Part shown: one piece after another, positions 1 through 6,638 of the stretch
Position numbering within the stretch: position 1 is the stretch's first letter
Layout of the letters: every line of letters begins with the position of its first letter
Assembly (NCBI GenBank): GCA_964639255.1
Contig: CAZXDP010000058.1
Span: 1 to 16,944 of the forward strand
Source of the DNA: NZQO01 sp964639255
Lineage (GTDB): Bacteria > Bacteroidota > Bacteroidia > Flavobacteriales > Flavobacteriaceae
Direction: 5' to 3'
DNA: 16,944 nt
The notes under the pieces: generated by a model
What the model saw: only the letters and a program-made list of their open reading frames with translations
Database searches by the model: none
Told to the model about the DNA's origin: nothing
Translations under genes and position numbers: made by a program

Positions 1-338
1 ATGGCAGCAATTGGACCATTTATACCGAAGATACTTCGCCCATGCCGGTTGATGCTAAATTCAACATATATGTAGCACAATCCGTATTGGCTACGGAAAC
101 CCCCTCGGTGACCGAAGTACGTGTGTATCCCAACCCGGCGCACGATATCTTGAACGTACAGGCCTCACAGCCTATTGGCAAGGTGGAAGTATTTAATGTA
201 CTCGGACAGTCGGTAAGCCAATTCGACGGCGAGGGCCTCACCTTGGCCTGCGATATTTCAGGTTTGGCCGCGGGATCTTACATTGCGAAGATCACTTCTG
301 GAACCAGTATCCAGTATAAAAAAATAGTAAAGCGGTAG
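1..338 (+). CDS. C-terminal end of a T9SS-secreted repeat protein (5' end outside window)
   Basis: The reading frame is open from base 3 to the TAG at 336-338, so this is the 3' end of a gene that begins left of the window; the ATG at 42 lies inside the coding region and is not the start. The first visible residues, G-S-N-W-T-I-Y-T-E-D, align with the end of the third repeat of the next gene (SSKWTIFTED). A type A T9SS sorting domain follows, with VRVYPNPAHD, the VFNVLGQ core and the terminal QYKKIVKR. Such domains direct export across the outer membrane by the type IX system and are usually removed or used for surface anchoring. The last ~277 bases are about 94% identical to the neighbouring gene, so this is a tandem paralogue. 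The function of the missing N-terminal part cannot be read. Confidence 0.85.
   Translation, partial: GSNWTIYTEDTSPMPVDAKFNIYVAQSVLATETPSVTEVRVYPNPAHDILNVQASQPIGKVEVFNVLGQSVSQFDGEGLTLACDISGLAAGSYIAKITSGTSIQYKKIVKR
62..338 (+). repeat. duplicated T9SS-domain segment, copy 1
   Basis: This segment aligns without gaps to 1428-1704 (constant offset 1366) with about 17 mismatches by eye, or ~94% identity. Upstream of about base 62 the two genes fall sharply in identity although they still encode similar residues. It covers the end of the last repeat and the whole sorting domain. Confidence 0.85.
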
Positions 339-362
339 TTCTTTTTTCCGAAGTAGCCAAGC

Positions 363-394
363 AAAGGAGTGCCCTAAAAAGCACTCCTTTTTTT
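363..394 (+). terminator. intrinsic terminator of the first secreted-protein gene
   Basis: A perfect 10-bp stem (AAAGGAGTGC at 363-372 with GCACTCCTTT at 381-390) encloses an 8-base loop and runs into seven T residues (388-394). It begins about 25 bases after the stop codon of the partial gene, the classic arrangement of a rho-independent terminator. Confidence 0.9.
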
Positions 395-609
395 CATTTC
401 AAATTACTTTACCCTAAAACTTCCTTGGAATGACTGCAATACTAAGGATGTTACATTTCTGATACACTTTGGTACATCAGCGGCGATGCCTTTCCTTCCT
501 TCAGCATAGTTTTATCGAAAACTACAGGTAGTATCATACGGGAGTTTCGGCCCAATCGAAAAACCCTATAACGGTTACCGCTTTTGTTTAATGTAAAATA
601 TAATCTATT
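395..609 (+). other. intergenic region upstream of the second secreted-protein gene
   Basis: About 215 bases without a convincing gene. It should hold the promoter of the next gene, but I found no good TTG/TAnnTTTG pair at normal spacing. TACATTTC at 452-459 comes close to a -7 element, with a TTG at 425-427 whose spacing (24 bases) is slightly long. The only clear structure is the inverted repeat at 507-524. The last ~25 bases before the ATG at 610 are A/T-rich. Confidence 0.5.
507..524. repeat. small inverted repeat upstream of the secreted-protein gene
   Basis: TAGTTTT (507-513) and AAAACTA (518-524) are perfect inverted copies separated by four bases. It lies about 85 bases before the ATG at 610. 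It could be a regulator site or a weak hairpin; nothing in the sequence identifies the binding protein, and a 7-bp A/T-rich arm can arise by chance. Confidence 0.35.
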
Positions 610-1704
610 ATGAAAACAATTATTACACTAACTTTAATTTTGAATGTACTTTCAATTTTTGCGCAGGATCGCGTGTATGTGCACACAAGCACTACCGATA
701 ATACGGATGGTCCCACTACGTATCTAGACCATCCAGAATTGAACGGAAACCCCGGCACTGGCTTTTTTTTCACACACAATCTAGATGGCCCCAATTCAGA
801 GGTTCGATACCACGACACGAAATCTGGGGCATTTTACGACGAAACCGTAGACCGATGGGGTATTTTTAATGAAGATACCAATATCAATATGGAGGTTGGA
901 GTTGCCTTTAACATATATCTTTTAGGGGGCGGCGATGCCTTTATTGTGCAGGCAGACGGTTCGAGCCATACCTTTCCTCTTAGCTTCTCGTCCATTTTTA
1001 ATGACCCCAATGCGGTAATCGTTTCTACAAATTACCTCAATGTATCTTACACGCTAAATCCATTCAACTATGGCCTTTGGTACGATGACGTTACGGGCTT
1101 TTGGCACATCTACAATGAAGCTGTGCCCACGAACATCCCGGCAAATGCTGCATTCTTTGTCTTAGGTCATCCTGGTACGGGAGGTGCTACGGCTTTCTAC
1201 CACCAGGGCACGCCGGGAAATACCACTGGCAATTTCACTACAATAGACCATCCCTCCCTTAATGGGAATCCTCAGGCATATCCTATAATAGGACATAACT
1301 GGGGCGCTACGGGAGATAATTCCAACGTTGTTCTGGATAAAAACTTGGGGGTTTGGTACAATGAAAATTCATCAAAATGGACCATTTTCACGGAAGATGT
1401 TTCTGATATGCCCGACAATGCAAAGTTCAACATATATGTAGCACAATCCGTATTGGCTACGGAAACCCCCTCGGTGACCGAGGTACGTGTGTATCCCAAC
1501 CCGGCGCACGATGTCTTGAAGGTACAGGCCTCCCAGCCTATTGGCACGGTGGAAGTATTCAATGTACTCGGGCAGTTGGTAAGCCAATTCGACGGTGAGG
1601 GACTTACCTTGGCCTGTGATATCTCGGGGTTGGCCGCGGGATCTTACATTGCGAAGATCACTTCTGGAACCAGTATTCAGTATAAAAAAATTGTAAAGCG
1701 GTAG
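610..1704 (+). CDS. secreted three-repeat protein with T9SS type A sorting domain
   Basis: This 364-residue protein begins with a signal peptide (residues 1-18, hydrophobic core ITLTLILNVLSI, likely cut after A18 in FAQD). Three degenerate repeats follow at roughly 19-104, 105-188 and 189-278. The repeat signature is DHPxLNGNP, then (T/G)HN, then G(L/V)WY, then W-x-I-(Y/F)-(N/T)-E and finally A-x-F-x-(I/V)-Y-V; the middle copy has lost the first motif. It resembles the uncharacterised extracellular repeat family I know as DUF7452; I infer that name from memory of the pattern. Residues ~288-364 are a T9SS sorting domain (VRVYPNPAHD, VFNVLGQ, terminal KKIVKR). No catalytic motif is evident, so a binding or surface role is more likely than an enzymatic one. 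It lies in tandem with a paralogue and converges on the PAA operon, to which it has no obvious functional link. Confidence 0.85.
   Translation: MKTIITLTLILNVLSIFAQDRVYVHTSTTDNTDGPTTYLDHPELNGNPGTGFFFTHNLDGPNSEVRYHDTKSGAFYDETVDRWGIFNEDTNINMEVGVAFNIYLLGGGDAFIVQADGSSHTFPLSFSSIFNDPNAVIVSTNYLNVSYTLNPFNYGLWYDDVTGFWHIYNEAVPTNIPANAAFFVLGHPGTGGATAFYHQGTPGNTTGNFTTIDHPSLNGNPQAYPIIGHNWGATGDNSNVVLDKNLGVWYNENSSKWTIFTEDVSDMPDNAKFNIYVAQSVLATETPSVTEVRVYPNPAHDVLKVQASQPIGTVEVFNVLGQLVSQFDGEGLTLACDISGLAAGSYIAKITSGTSIQYKKIVKR
1428..1704 (+). repeat. duplicated T9SS-domain segment, copy 2
   Basis: Second copy of the segment at 62-338, about 94% identical. Most differences are at third codon positions; only four change a residue (I/V, N/K, K/T, S/L). 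The shared stretch continues about 10 bases past the stop codon (tagttcttttt) and then ends abruptly. Confidence 0.85.
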
Positions 1705-1727
1705 TTCTTTTTCAAAAAGTTAAAGGG

Positions 1728-1755
1728 AATGGAGCGCATTCAACGGCGCTCCATT
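1728..1755. terminator. hairpin between convergent genes, likely bidirectional terminator
   Basis: A perfect 10-bp stem (AATGGAGCGC at 1728-1737, GCGCTCCATT at 1746-1755) with an 8-base loop lies in the 68-base gap between the secreted-protein gene (+) and the last gene of the PAA operon (-). The T tracts on both sides are short and interrupted, so termination may be incomplete, but the position between two convergent stop codons supports the call. Confidence 0.65.
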
Positions 1756-1772
1756 TACTTGTAACTAGTTGT

Positions 1773-3860
1773 TCAATACGACAATAGTTCCTCTATTTTC
1801 AGCCTTACCTTTTCCGTGGAAGGGATCATTGTTTCCTCTAATGTGGAATTCAAGGGAATCGCCGGCATATTTTCAGACCCAATGAGCATCACCGGAGCGT
1901 CCAAGTACTGAAAACAAGTTTCCTGAATCTTGCCCTGCAAGGCCCTGCTGAAACTATTTTCAGAAGGCTCTTCAGTAACCACCAGGCATTTGCCACATTT
2001 CTTAACGCTCTTGAATACCGTTTCATAATCTAATGGATGTAACGTTCGAAGGTCTACCACTTCAATACGGTCTTGCATCCCCAACGCTTCCGAGGCGTTC
2101 ATCGCCCAGTGAACGCCCATCCCGTAGGTAATGATGCTAAGGGTTTCTTCGTCATCCTGTTTCCAAATTTCCTGGAGTACCCACGCTTTTCCAAAGGGGA
2201 GGATATAATCTTCTGCGGGTTCTATAGAGGTGGCGCCCTTAGTGCCCTTGACTTTACTCCAGTACAGTCCCTTGTGCTCAAAGATCACGACGGGATTAGG
2301 GTCGTAAAAAGCAGCTTTCATCAACCCTTTTAAATCGGCCCCGTTGCTTGGATATGCAATCTTGAGGCCGCGAATGTTGGCGACCACGCTCTCTACCGAG
2401 GAAGAATGGTAAGGCCCTCCACTACCGTAGGCGCCAATGGGCACCCGCAATATCATAGAAACCGGCCATTTTCCGTTGGAAAGAAAACAGCTTCGGCTTA
2501 CTTCGGTAAACAATTGGTTAAGGCCGGGCCAGATATAATCGGCAAACTGAACCTCAACAATAGGCTTCAGCCCCACGGCGCTCATCCCCACGGTAGAACC
2601 CACAATAAAAGCCTCTTGTATGGGTGTGTTGAAGACACGGTTATCCCCAAATTTTTGTGCTAAGGTGGCCGCTTCGCGAAACACACCTCCCAGCCGTCCG
2701 CCCACATCTTGGCCATATAACAGGCACTCGGGATGCTGGCGCATAAGCTCCTCGATTGCGAAAAGGGCACAATCTACCATAACCACCTTTTCAGCACCCT
2801 GGGGACTTCGCTCTCCCACCTCATCGGTAATTGTAGTAGGGGCAAAATCGTGCGTGAACAAATCTTCAGGCTTCGGATCTTCGGCATTCATAGCCCTCTC
2901 GAGTGCTTCAGAAACCTCATTCTTGGCACTATCTTCCATTTCCGAAAGTTCCGAATCGGAAAATCCGTTCTCCAACAGAAGTTTTCTCAATTTCGGATAG
3001 GGGTCGCGCGATTTCGCCTCCTCTAGGTCATCGCGGTAAAATTCCATGCGTACGCCAGAGGTATGGTGGTTTAGCAAGGGCACTTTGGCATGGACCAGAA
3101 AGGGGCGGCGTTCCTTGCGAATGGTGTTCAACACCCTTTGAAGGGTCGTATAGCTTTCTTCAAAATTGGTTCCGTCGATACTCACCGCCTCAAGGCCGTG
3201 AAAACCAGCAGCATATTCGTAGGCGTTCTGGGCACGGGTTTCTTCGGCATTTGCTGAAATATCCCAACCATTATCCTGTACCAGATAAAGAATGGGCAAT
3301 TGTTTTAAGGCTGCCATTTGGAAGGCTTCTGCGACTTCGCCCTCGGTAACCGAGGCATCGCCAAGCGAACATACTACCACGGGCAGTTGAGAATCTTCAA
3401 CTTTGAATGCTGAAGGCATCGTTTCTTTATACCAGAAACCCATCGCCACTCCGGTGGCGGGAATTGCTTGCATACCCGTGGCTGAGCTCTGGTGGGGGAT
3501 TTTGGGTTTGTCTTCGTCACGCAAACTGGGATGCGAATAGTAAGTTCTTCCTCCTGAAAAGGGATCGTCCCTTTTTGCCAATACCTGCAACATCAAATCG
3601 TAGGGCTTCATCCCAATAGCCAATAGCATACTGTCGTCACGATAGTACGGAAACATATAATCTTGGGGAAGCAATTGCATCCCCATGGCGGTTTGAATTA
3701 CCTCGTGACCACGCGAAGTGGCGTGCACATACTTTGACACCGTCTTGAAATTTGCCTCATAAATTTCGGTCATTGCCTTTGCAGTAACCAAGTTGGTAAA
3801 GGCAAATTCCAATTCCTGCTTTGATATGTTATCGCTCAAAATAAATTCTTTTTTCTTCAA
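1773..3860 (-). CDS. fused alpha/beta E1 of a branched-chain-type 2-oxoacid dehydrogenase
   Basis: This protein of 695 residues joins the alpha and beta chains of a thiamine-diphosphate (TPP)-dependent 2-oxoacid decarboxylase. Residues ~15-335 are alpha-like: YVHATSRGHE (44-53), PYYRDDSM (71-78), and the TPP/Mg motif GDAS (167-170) ending in N197-G198. Residues ~355-695 are beta-like: LYGQDVGG, PIQEAFIVG with the likely cofactor-activating E416, and GGPYHSSSVES with H485. It decarboxylates a 2-oxoacid and acylates the lipoyl arm of E2, encoded 32 bases upstream. Only TTG is available as a start after the in-frame TAA at 3861-3863 (TTG at 3860, or a second TTG at 3839); the first internal ATG (M30) would remove a conserved segment. 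Branched-chain 2-oxoacids are the usual substrates, but operon context makes phenylpyruvate a candidate. It is the last gene of the operon. Confidence 0.88.
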   Translation of the reverse strand: MKKKEFILSDNISKQELEFAFTNLVTAKAMTEIYEANFKTVSKYVHATSRGHEVIQTAMGMQLLPQDYMFPYYRDDSMLLAIGMKPYDLMLQVLAKRDDPFSGGRTYYSHPSLRDEDKPKIPHQSSATGMQAIPATGVAMGFWYKETMPSAFKVEDSQLPVVVCSLGDASVTEGEVAEAFQMAALKQLPILYLVQDNGWDISANAEETRAQNAYEYAAGFHGLEAVSIDGTNFEESYTTLQRVLNTIRKERRPFLVHAKVPLLNHHTSGVRMEFYRDDLEEAKSRDPYPKLRKLLLENGFSDSELSEMEDSAKNEVSEALERAMNAEDPKPEDLFTHDFAPTTITDEVGERSPQGAEKVVMVDCALFAIEELMRQHPECLLYGQDVGGRLGGVFREAATLAQKFGDNRVFNTPIQEAFIVGSTVGMSAVGLKPIVEVQFADYIWPGLNQLFTEVSRSCFLSNGKWPVSMILRVPIGAYGSGGPYHSSSVESVVANIRGLKIAYPSNGADLKGLMKAAFYDPNPVVIFEHKGLYWSKVKGTKGATSIEPAEDYILPFGKAWVLQEIWKQDDEETLSIITYGMGVHWAMNASEALGMQDRIEVVDLRTLHPLDYETVFKSVKKCGKCLVVTEEPSENSFSRALQGKIQETCFQYLDAPVMLIGSENMPAIPLNSTLEETMIPSTEKVRLKIEELLSY

Positions 3861-3865
3861 TTAGA

Positions 3866-3878
3866 TTGGGATTCCCAA
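3866..3878 (-). other. short hairpin in the E2-E1 spacer
   Basis: On the minus strand TTGGG-AAT-CCCAA forms a 5-bp stem (6 with a G-T pair) and a three-base loop, ending six bases before the TTG start of E1. Too small to terminate alone; it could affect translation of E1. Confidence 0.4.
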
Positions 3879-3892
3879 CTTAACATCTATAT

Positions 3893-5218
3893 CTAAATTT
3901 CCCTATCGGCGTCAAACGCTTCCAGATTATCTGCTATCTTCCGCAAAAAAGACCCCGCCAAATATCCATCTACAATACGGTGGTCGAACGATAATGAGAG
4001 GTACATCATATGTCTAATTTCTATGCTATCACCATCCTCCCGCTCCATTACTTCGGCGCGCTTCTTTATAATACCCGTCGCTAAAATAGCTGCCTCGGGC
4101 TGATTGATGATGGGTGTTCCCATCAAGCTCCCAAAGGTACCTACGTTGCTAATGGTAAAGGTACTTCCCTTGGTATCATCTCCCTTCAATTTATTATCAC
4201 GGCCCTTCTGCGCCAATTGATTGGTAGTGGCAGCCAGTTCGTGCAGATTTTTCTTATCTGCTCTGTGCACCACGGGAACGATTAGGTTTCCCGAGGGCAG
4301 GGCCGTTGCCATACCAATATTAATCTCTTCCTTTACGATAATATTCTTTCCGTCGAGCGTAGAATTGATCATGGGGTAGGCTTGTATCGCTTTGGCAACT
4401 GCCTCTATAAATAGCGGCGTATATGTTAGTTTTTCGCCGTATTTTTCTTGAAATGCATCTTTTACCTTGGTACGCCAGGCGACCATCTCGGTCAAATCGG
4501 CTTCTACATATGCGGTAACATGCGGTGCCGTGCTCGCGCTAAACACCATATGATCGGCGATCATTTGCCGCATACGGTCCATTTCGACGATTTTTCCGCT
4601 ACCCTTATCAAACTTCAAATTGGGCACCTGGAATCCTGATACTTCGGGCACGGGCTGGGCAAACTTATACGGCCTTCCTTCGTCGATATACCGAAGTACA
4701 TCGCTTTTTCGAAGTCTCCCATCGCTACCCGTAGCGGGAATTCTAGCGAGCTCCTCATAACTGATGTGGTGATTGCGCGCTATACGATCTACCAAGGGAG
4801 AAATAAAAATGTTTTCGTTAACCTGAAACGAAGTGGGCTTGCTCACCTTTGTATCCGAAGTGCCGTTCCGCCTTTTTCTGGTCGCGCCAGCTGCCTGTTT
4901 TTCCTTCGATATGCTTTTTTCAGGCCCTGACTTTTTTTCGCTGACGGTAGTCTCGGAATCGGCCTTCGTCGAACCTTCCCTTGCCTCCAAAATGGCGATG
5001 GCACTTCCAATGGGAACCACCTCCTGCGGCCCCACCAGTTGCTCTTTCATAACACCGGCGAAGGGGGCGGGAACTTCATTGTCGACCTTATCCGTCGCCA
5101 CTTCCACCAAAATATCTCCCTCTTGAAAGGACTCTCCTTCGGCTATCAACCAGTTGATGATGGTACCTTCCTTGATCGATTCCCCCATTTTAGGGAGTTT
5201 GAATTCCGTTTGCGACAT
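3893..5218 (-). CDS. 2-oxoacid dehydrogenase E2, dihydrolipoamide acyltransferase
   Basis: A 441-residue E2 with all three expected parts. The lipoyl domain covers residues 2-79, with the lipoylated lysine K44 in EVATDKVDNE. A charged, flexible linker (~80-135) follows. The peripheral-subunit-binding domain is at ~138-178 (ISPLVDRIARNHHISYEELA, then GSDGRLRKSDV). The catalytic acyltransferase domain is ~210-441, with the active-site motif H413-R-I-V-D417-G in LSFDHRIVDG. It passes the acyl group made by E1 to CoA. It starts one base after the paaY stop codon, so it is translated close behind paaY, and the fused E1 follows. No E3 gene is in the window, so a dihydrolipoamide dehydrogenase must come from elsewhere. 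Sequence style is branched-chain type rather than pyruvate or 2-oxoglutarate; the exact substrate is open. Confidence 0.92.
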   Translation of the reverse strand: MSQTEFKLPKMGESIKEGTIINWLIAEGESFQEGDILVEVATDKVDNEVPAPFAGVMKEQLVGPQEVVPIGSAIAILEAREGSTKADSETTVSEKKSGPEKSISKEKQAAGATRKRRNGTSDTKVSKPTSFQVNENIFISPLVDRIARNHHISYEELARIPATGSDGRLRKSDVLRYIDEGRPYKFAQPVPEVSGFQVPNLKFDKGSGKIVEMDRMRQMIADHMVFSASTAPHVTAYVEADLTEMVAWRTKVKDAFQEKYGEKLTYTPLFIEAVAKAIQAYPMINSTLDGKNIIVKEEINIGMATALPSGNLIVPVVHRADKKNLHELAATTNQLAQKGRDNKLKGDDTKGSTFTISNVGTFGSLMGTPIINQPEAAILATGIIKKRAEVMEREDGDSIEIRHMMYLSLSFDHRIVDGYLAGSFLRKIADNLEAFDADREI

Positions 5219-5219
5219 T

Positions 5220-5822
5220 TTACTTTAAATCTTTCTTAAATGCTTCCAATGTTTGATAAAAATTCTCCTGTTTCGGTCTATCCTTCGGCACCTCGCGAAG
5301 CGGTTCCACTTCCCGAAGGCTCTCGTGGCAATCGGCTGGCAATTGTTGGTAGAGTTTGGTTCCAGCTGTTTTCCACGCCATCATATCGTCGGACACGTCA
5401 CGAATGATCTTCGCGGGATTCCCTACTATCAATTTACGTTTTGGGAACACGGTTTCTGCCTTGACAAAGCTCATCGCCCCGACGATACATTCATCGCCAA
5501 TTTCAGAGTCGTCCATAATAACACTGTTCATACCAATGAGGCAATTTCGTCCCAAGTTGGCGCCGTGAATAACCGCGCCATGACCTACATGAGCGCCTTC
5601 CCTAAGGACAATACTTTTTCCGGGAAACATATGTACCGTACAGTTTTCCTGTACGTTTACACCGTCTTCCAATATAATTTCGCCCCAATCGCCACGTATG
5701 GCCGCGCCAGGACCGATATAGCAGTTCGCACCGATAATCACATTGCCAGTTACCGCCGCCAGCGGGTGTACGAAACTAGATTCGTGTACTACGGGAATAT
5801 GGCCTTTAAAACTATAAATCAT
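5220..5822 (-). CDS. paaY: PaaY, gamma-carbonic-anhydrase-fold thioesterase
   Basis: A 200-residue left-handed beta-helix protein closely resembling E. coli PaaY (196 aa). Matching segments include ESSFVHPLAAVTGNVIIG, AIRGDWGEI, NCTVHMFPG, GHGAVIHG, IGMNSVIMD and the C-terminal VEPLREV. The presumed metal ligands are H64, H81 and H86, in the spacing seen in E. coli PaaY. The family has a trimeric fold; known PaaY proteins hydrolyse CoA thioesters, including the cyclic heptenyl-CoA by-product that arises when the aldehyde intermediate of PaaZ condenses, thereby freeing CoA. It lies 51 bases after the hydratase gene and one base before E2. The alternative annotation, a generic gamma carbonic anhydrase, is much less likely in this context. 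Confidence 0.92.
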   Translation of the reverse strand: MIYSFKGHIPVVHESSFVHPLAAVTGNVIIGANCYIGPGAAIRGDWGEIILEDGVNVQENCTVHMFPGKSIVLREGAHVGHGAVIHGANLGRNCLIGMNSVIMDDSEIGDECIVGAMSFVKAETVFPKRKLIVGNPAKIIRDVSDDMMAWKTAGTKLYQQLPADCHESLREVEPLREVPKDRPKQENFYQTLEAFKKDLK

Positions 5823-5873
5823 ATGTTCTTCTGAACTACATCGTTTTCAACTTCTTCGAGTTCTAATCAGATA

Positions 5874-6626
5874 CTATTTAAACCGTTTCAAGGTTTCCTT
5901 TGTAAAATCGCTCAACACCAACCTTCCGGAAATTTCGGCTCGTTCGGAAAGCAATGTATCCCAGTTATCGGTTCCGCTCCAAAACACCTTCTTCATTTCT
6001 TTCATCGCTTCGGGATTATAGGTACATAAATGTTCGGCGAATTCGCTCACCGCTTTATCTAGCGCTTCGGTTGTTTCAAAAACCTGTGCGTACAGGCCTT
6101 TTTGCCTGGCCCATTCGGCATCATAGAACGTGTTTGCATCAATCGCAATTTGGCTCATTCCACTTAAACCCAATTTGCGCTCTACCGCTGGGCCCACCAC
6201 GAAAGGTCCTATGCCTATGTTCAATTCGCTCAATTTAATGGAGGCGTACTGGGTGGCCATACAATAGTCGGTAGCTGAAGCTACCCCAACACCGCCGCCC
6301 ACGGTTTTTCCCTGCACCCTTCCAATAATGAATTTGGGGCACTTGCGCATGGCATTGATTACATTGGCAAAGCCCATAAAAAATTGCCTTCCGCTTTCCG
6401 GGTTATCGATATTGATGAGTTCCTTGAAAGAAGCTCCGGCACAAAAGGTACGATCGCCTCCACTCTTTAGTACGATGACCTTAACGGAATCATCTTCGCC
6501 AGCCTCGGAAATGGTCGAGGCCAACTTGGCCAAAATATCGCCTGGCAAGCTGTTATGCGCGGGGTGGAAAAACTCAATAGTTGCAATGTTATTTTCTATC
6601 CTCTGTGTTACGTATGGTGCTGTCAA
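5874..6626 (-). CDS. enoyl-CoA hydratase/isomerase-family protein in the paaF position
   Basis: A 250-residue crotonase-fold protein: oxyanion-hole segment FCAGASF (61-67), the GGGVGVASATD helix (110-120) and KLSELNIGIGP (131-141). Aligned with classical enoyl-CoA hydratases, the second catalytic glutamate is kept (E134, 14 residues after D120), but the first, normally in GGGCELA, is G114. The pathway needs a 2,3-dehydroadipyl-CoA hydratase (PaaF), and this is the only other crotonase gene here besides paaG, so it is the candidate, though the missing glutamate makes isomerase activity an alternative. No ATG is available: between the paaZ stop (6639-6641) and the first conserved residues only ATA, ATT and TTG occur, so I chose TTG at 6626, giving T-A-P-Y-V-T at the N-terminus. 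It follows paaZ by 12 bases. Confidence 0.85.
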   Translation of the reverse strand: MTAPYVTQRIENNIATIEFFHPAHNSLPGDILAKLASTISEAGEDDSVKVIVLKSGGDRTFCAGASFKELINIDNPESGRQFFMGFANVINAMRKCPKFIIGRVQGKTVGGGVGVASATDYCMATQYASIKLSELNIGIGPFVVGPAVERKLGLSGMSQIAIDANTFYDAEWARQKGLYAQVFETTEALDKAVSEFAEHLCTYNPEAMKEMKKVFWSGTDNWDTLLSERAEISGRLVLSDFTKETLKRFK

Positions 6627-6638
6627 AATGAGTGGTAT

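Noticed and set aside
480..942. A 14-base exact match (GCGGCGATGCCTTT) between the intergenic region at 480-493 and the secreted-protein gene at 929-942
   Set aside because: The match does not extend on either side and the intergenic copy is not in a meaningful open frame; probably chance, though a decayed gene fragment cannot be excluded.
1759..1770. AACTAGTT palindrome just after the E1 stop as a second regulator site
   Set aside because: It is only 8 bp, lies at the 3' end of the operon and does not match the CTAAC-N4-GTTAG operator form.
5253..5834. Open frame of 193 codons on the + strand across paaY
   Set aside because: It is fully antisense to the clear paaY gene, its translation resembles no protein family I know, and such long shadow frames are common opposite well-biased genes.
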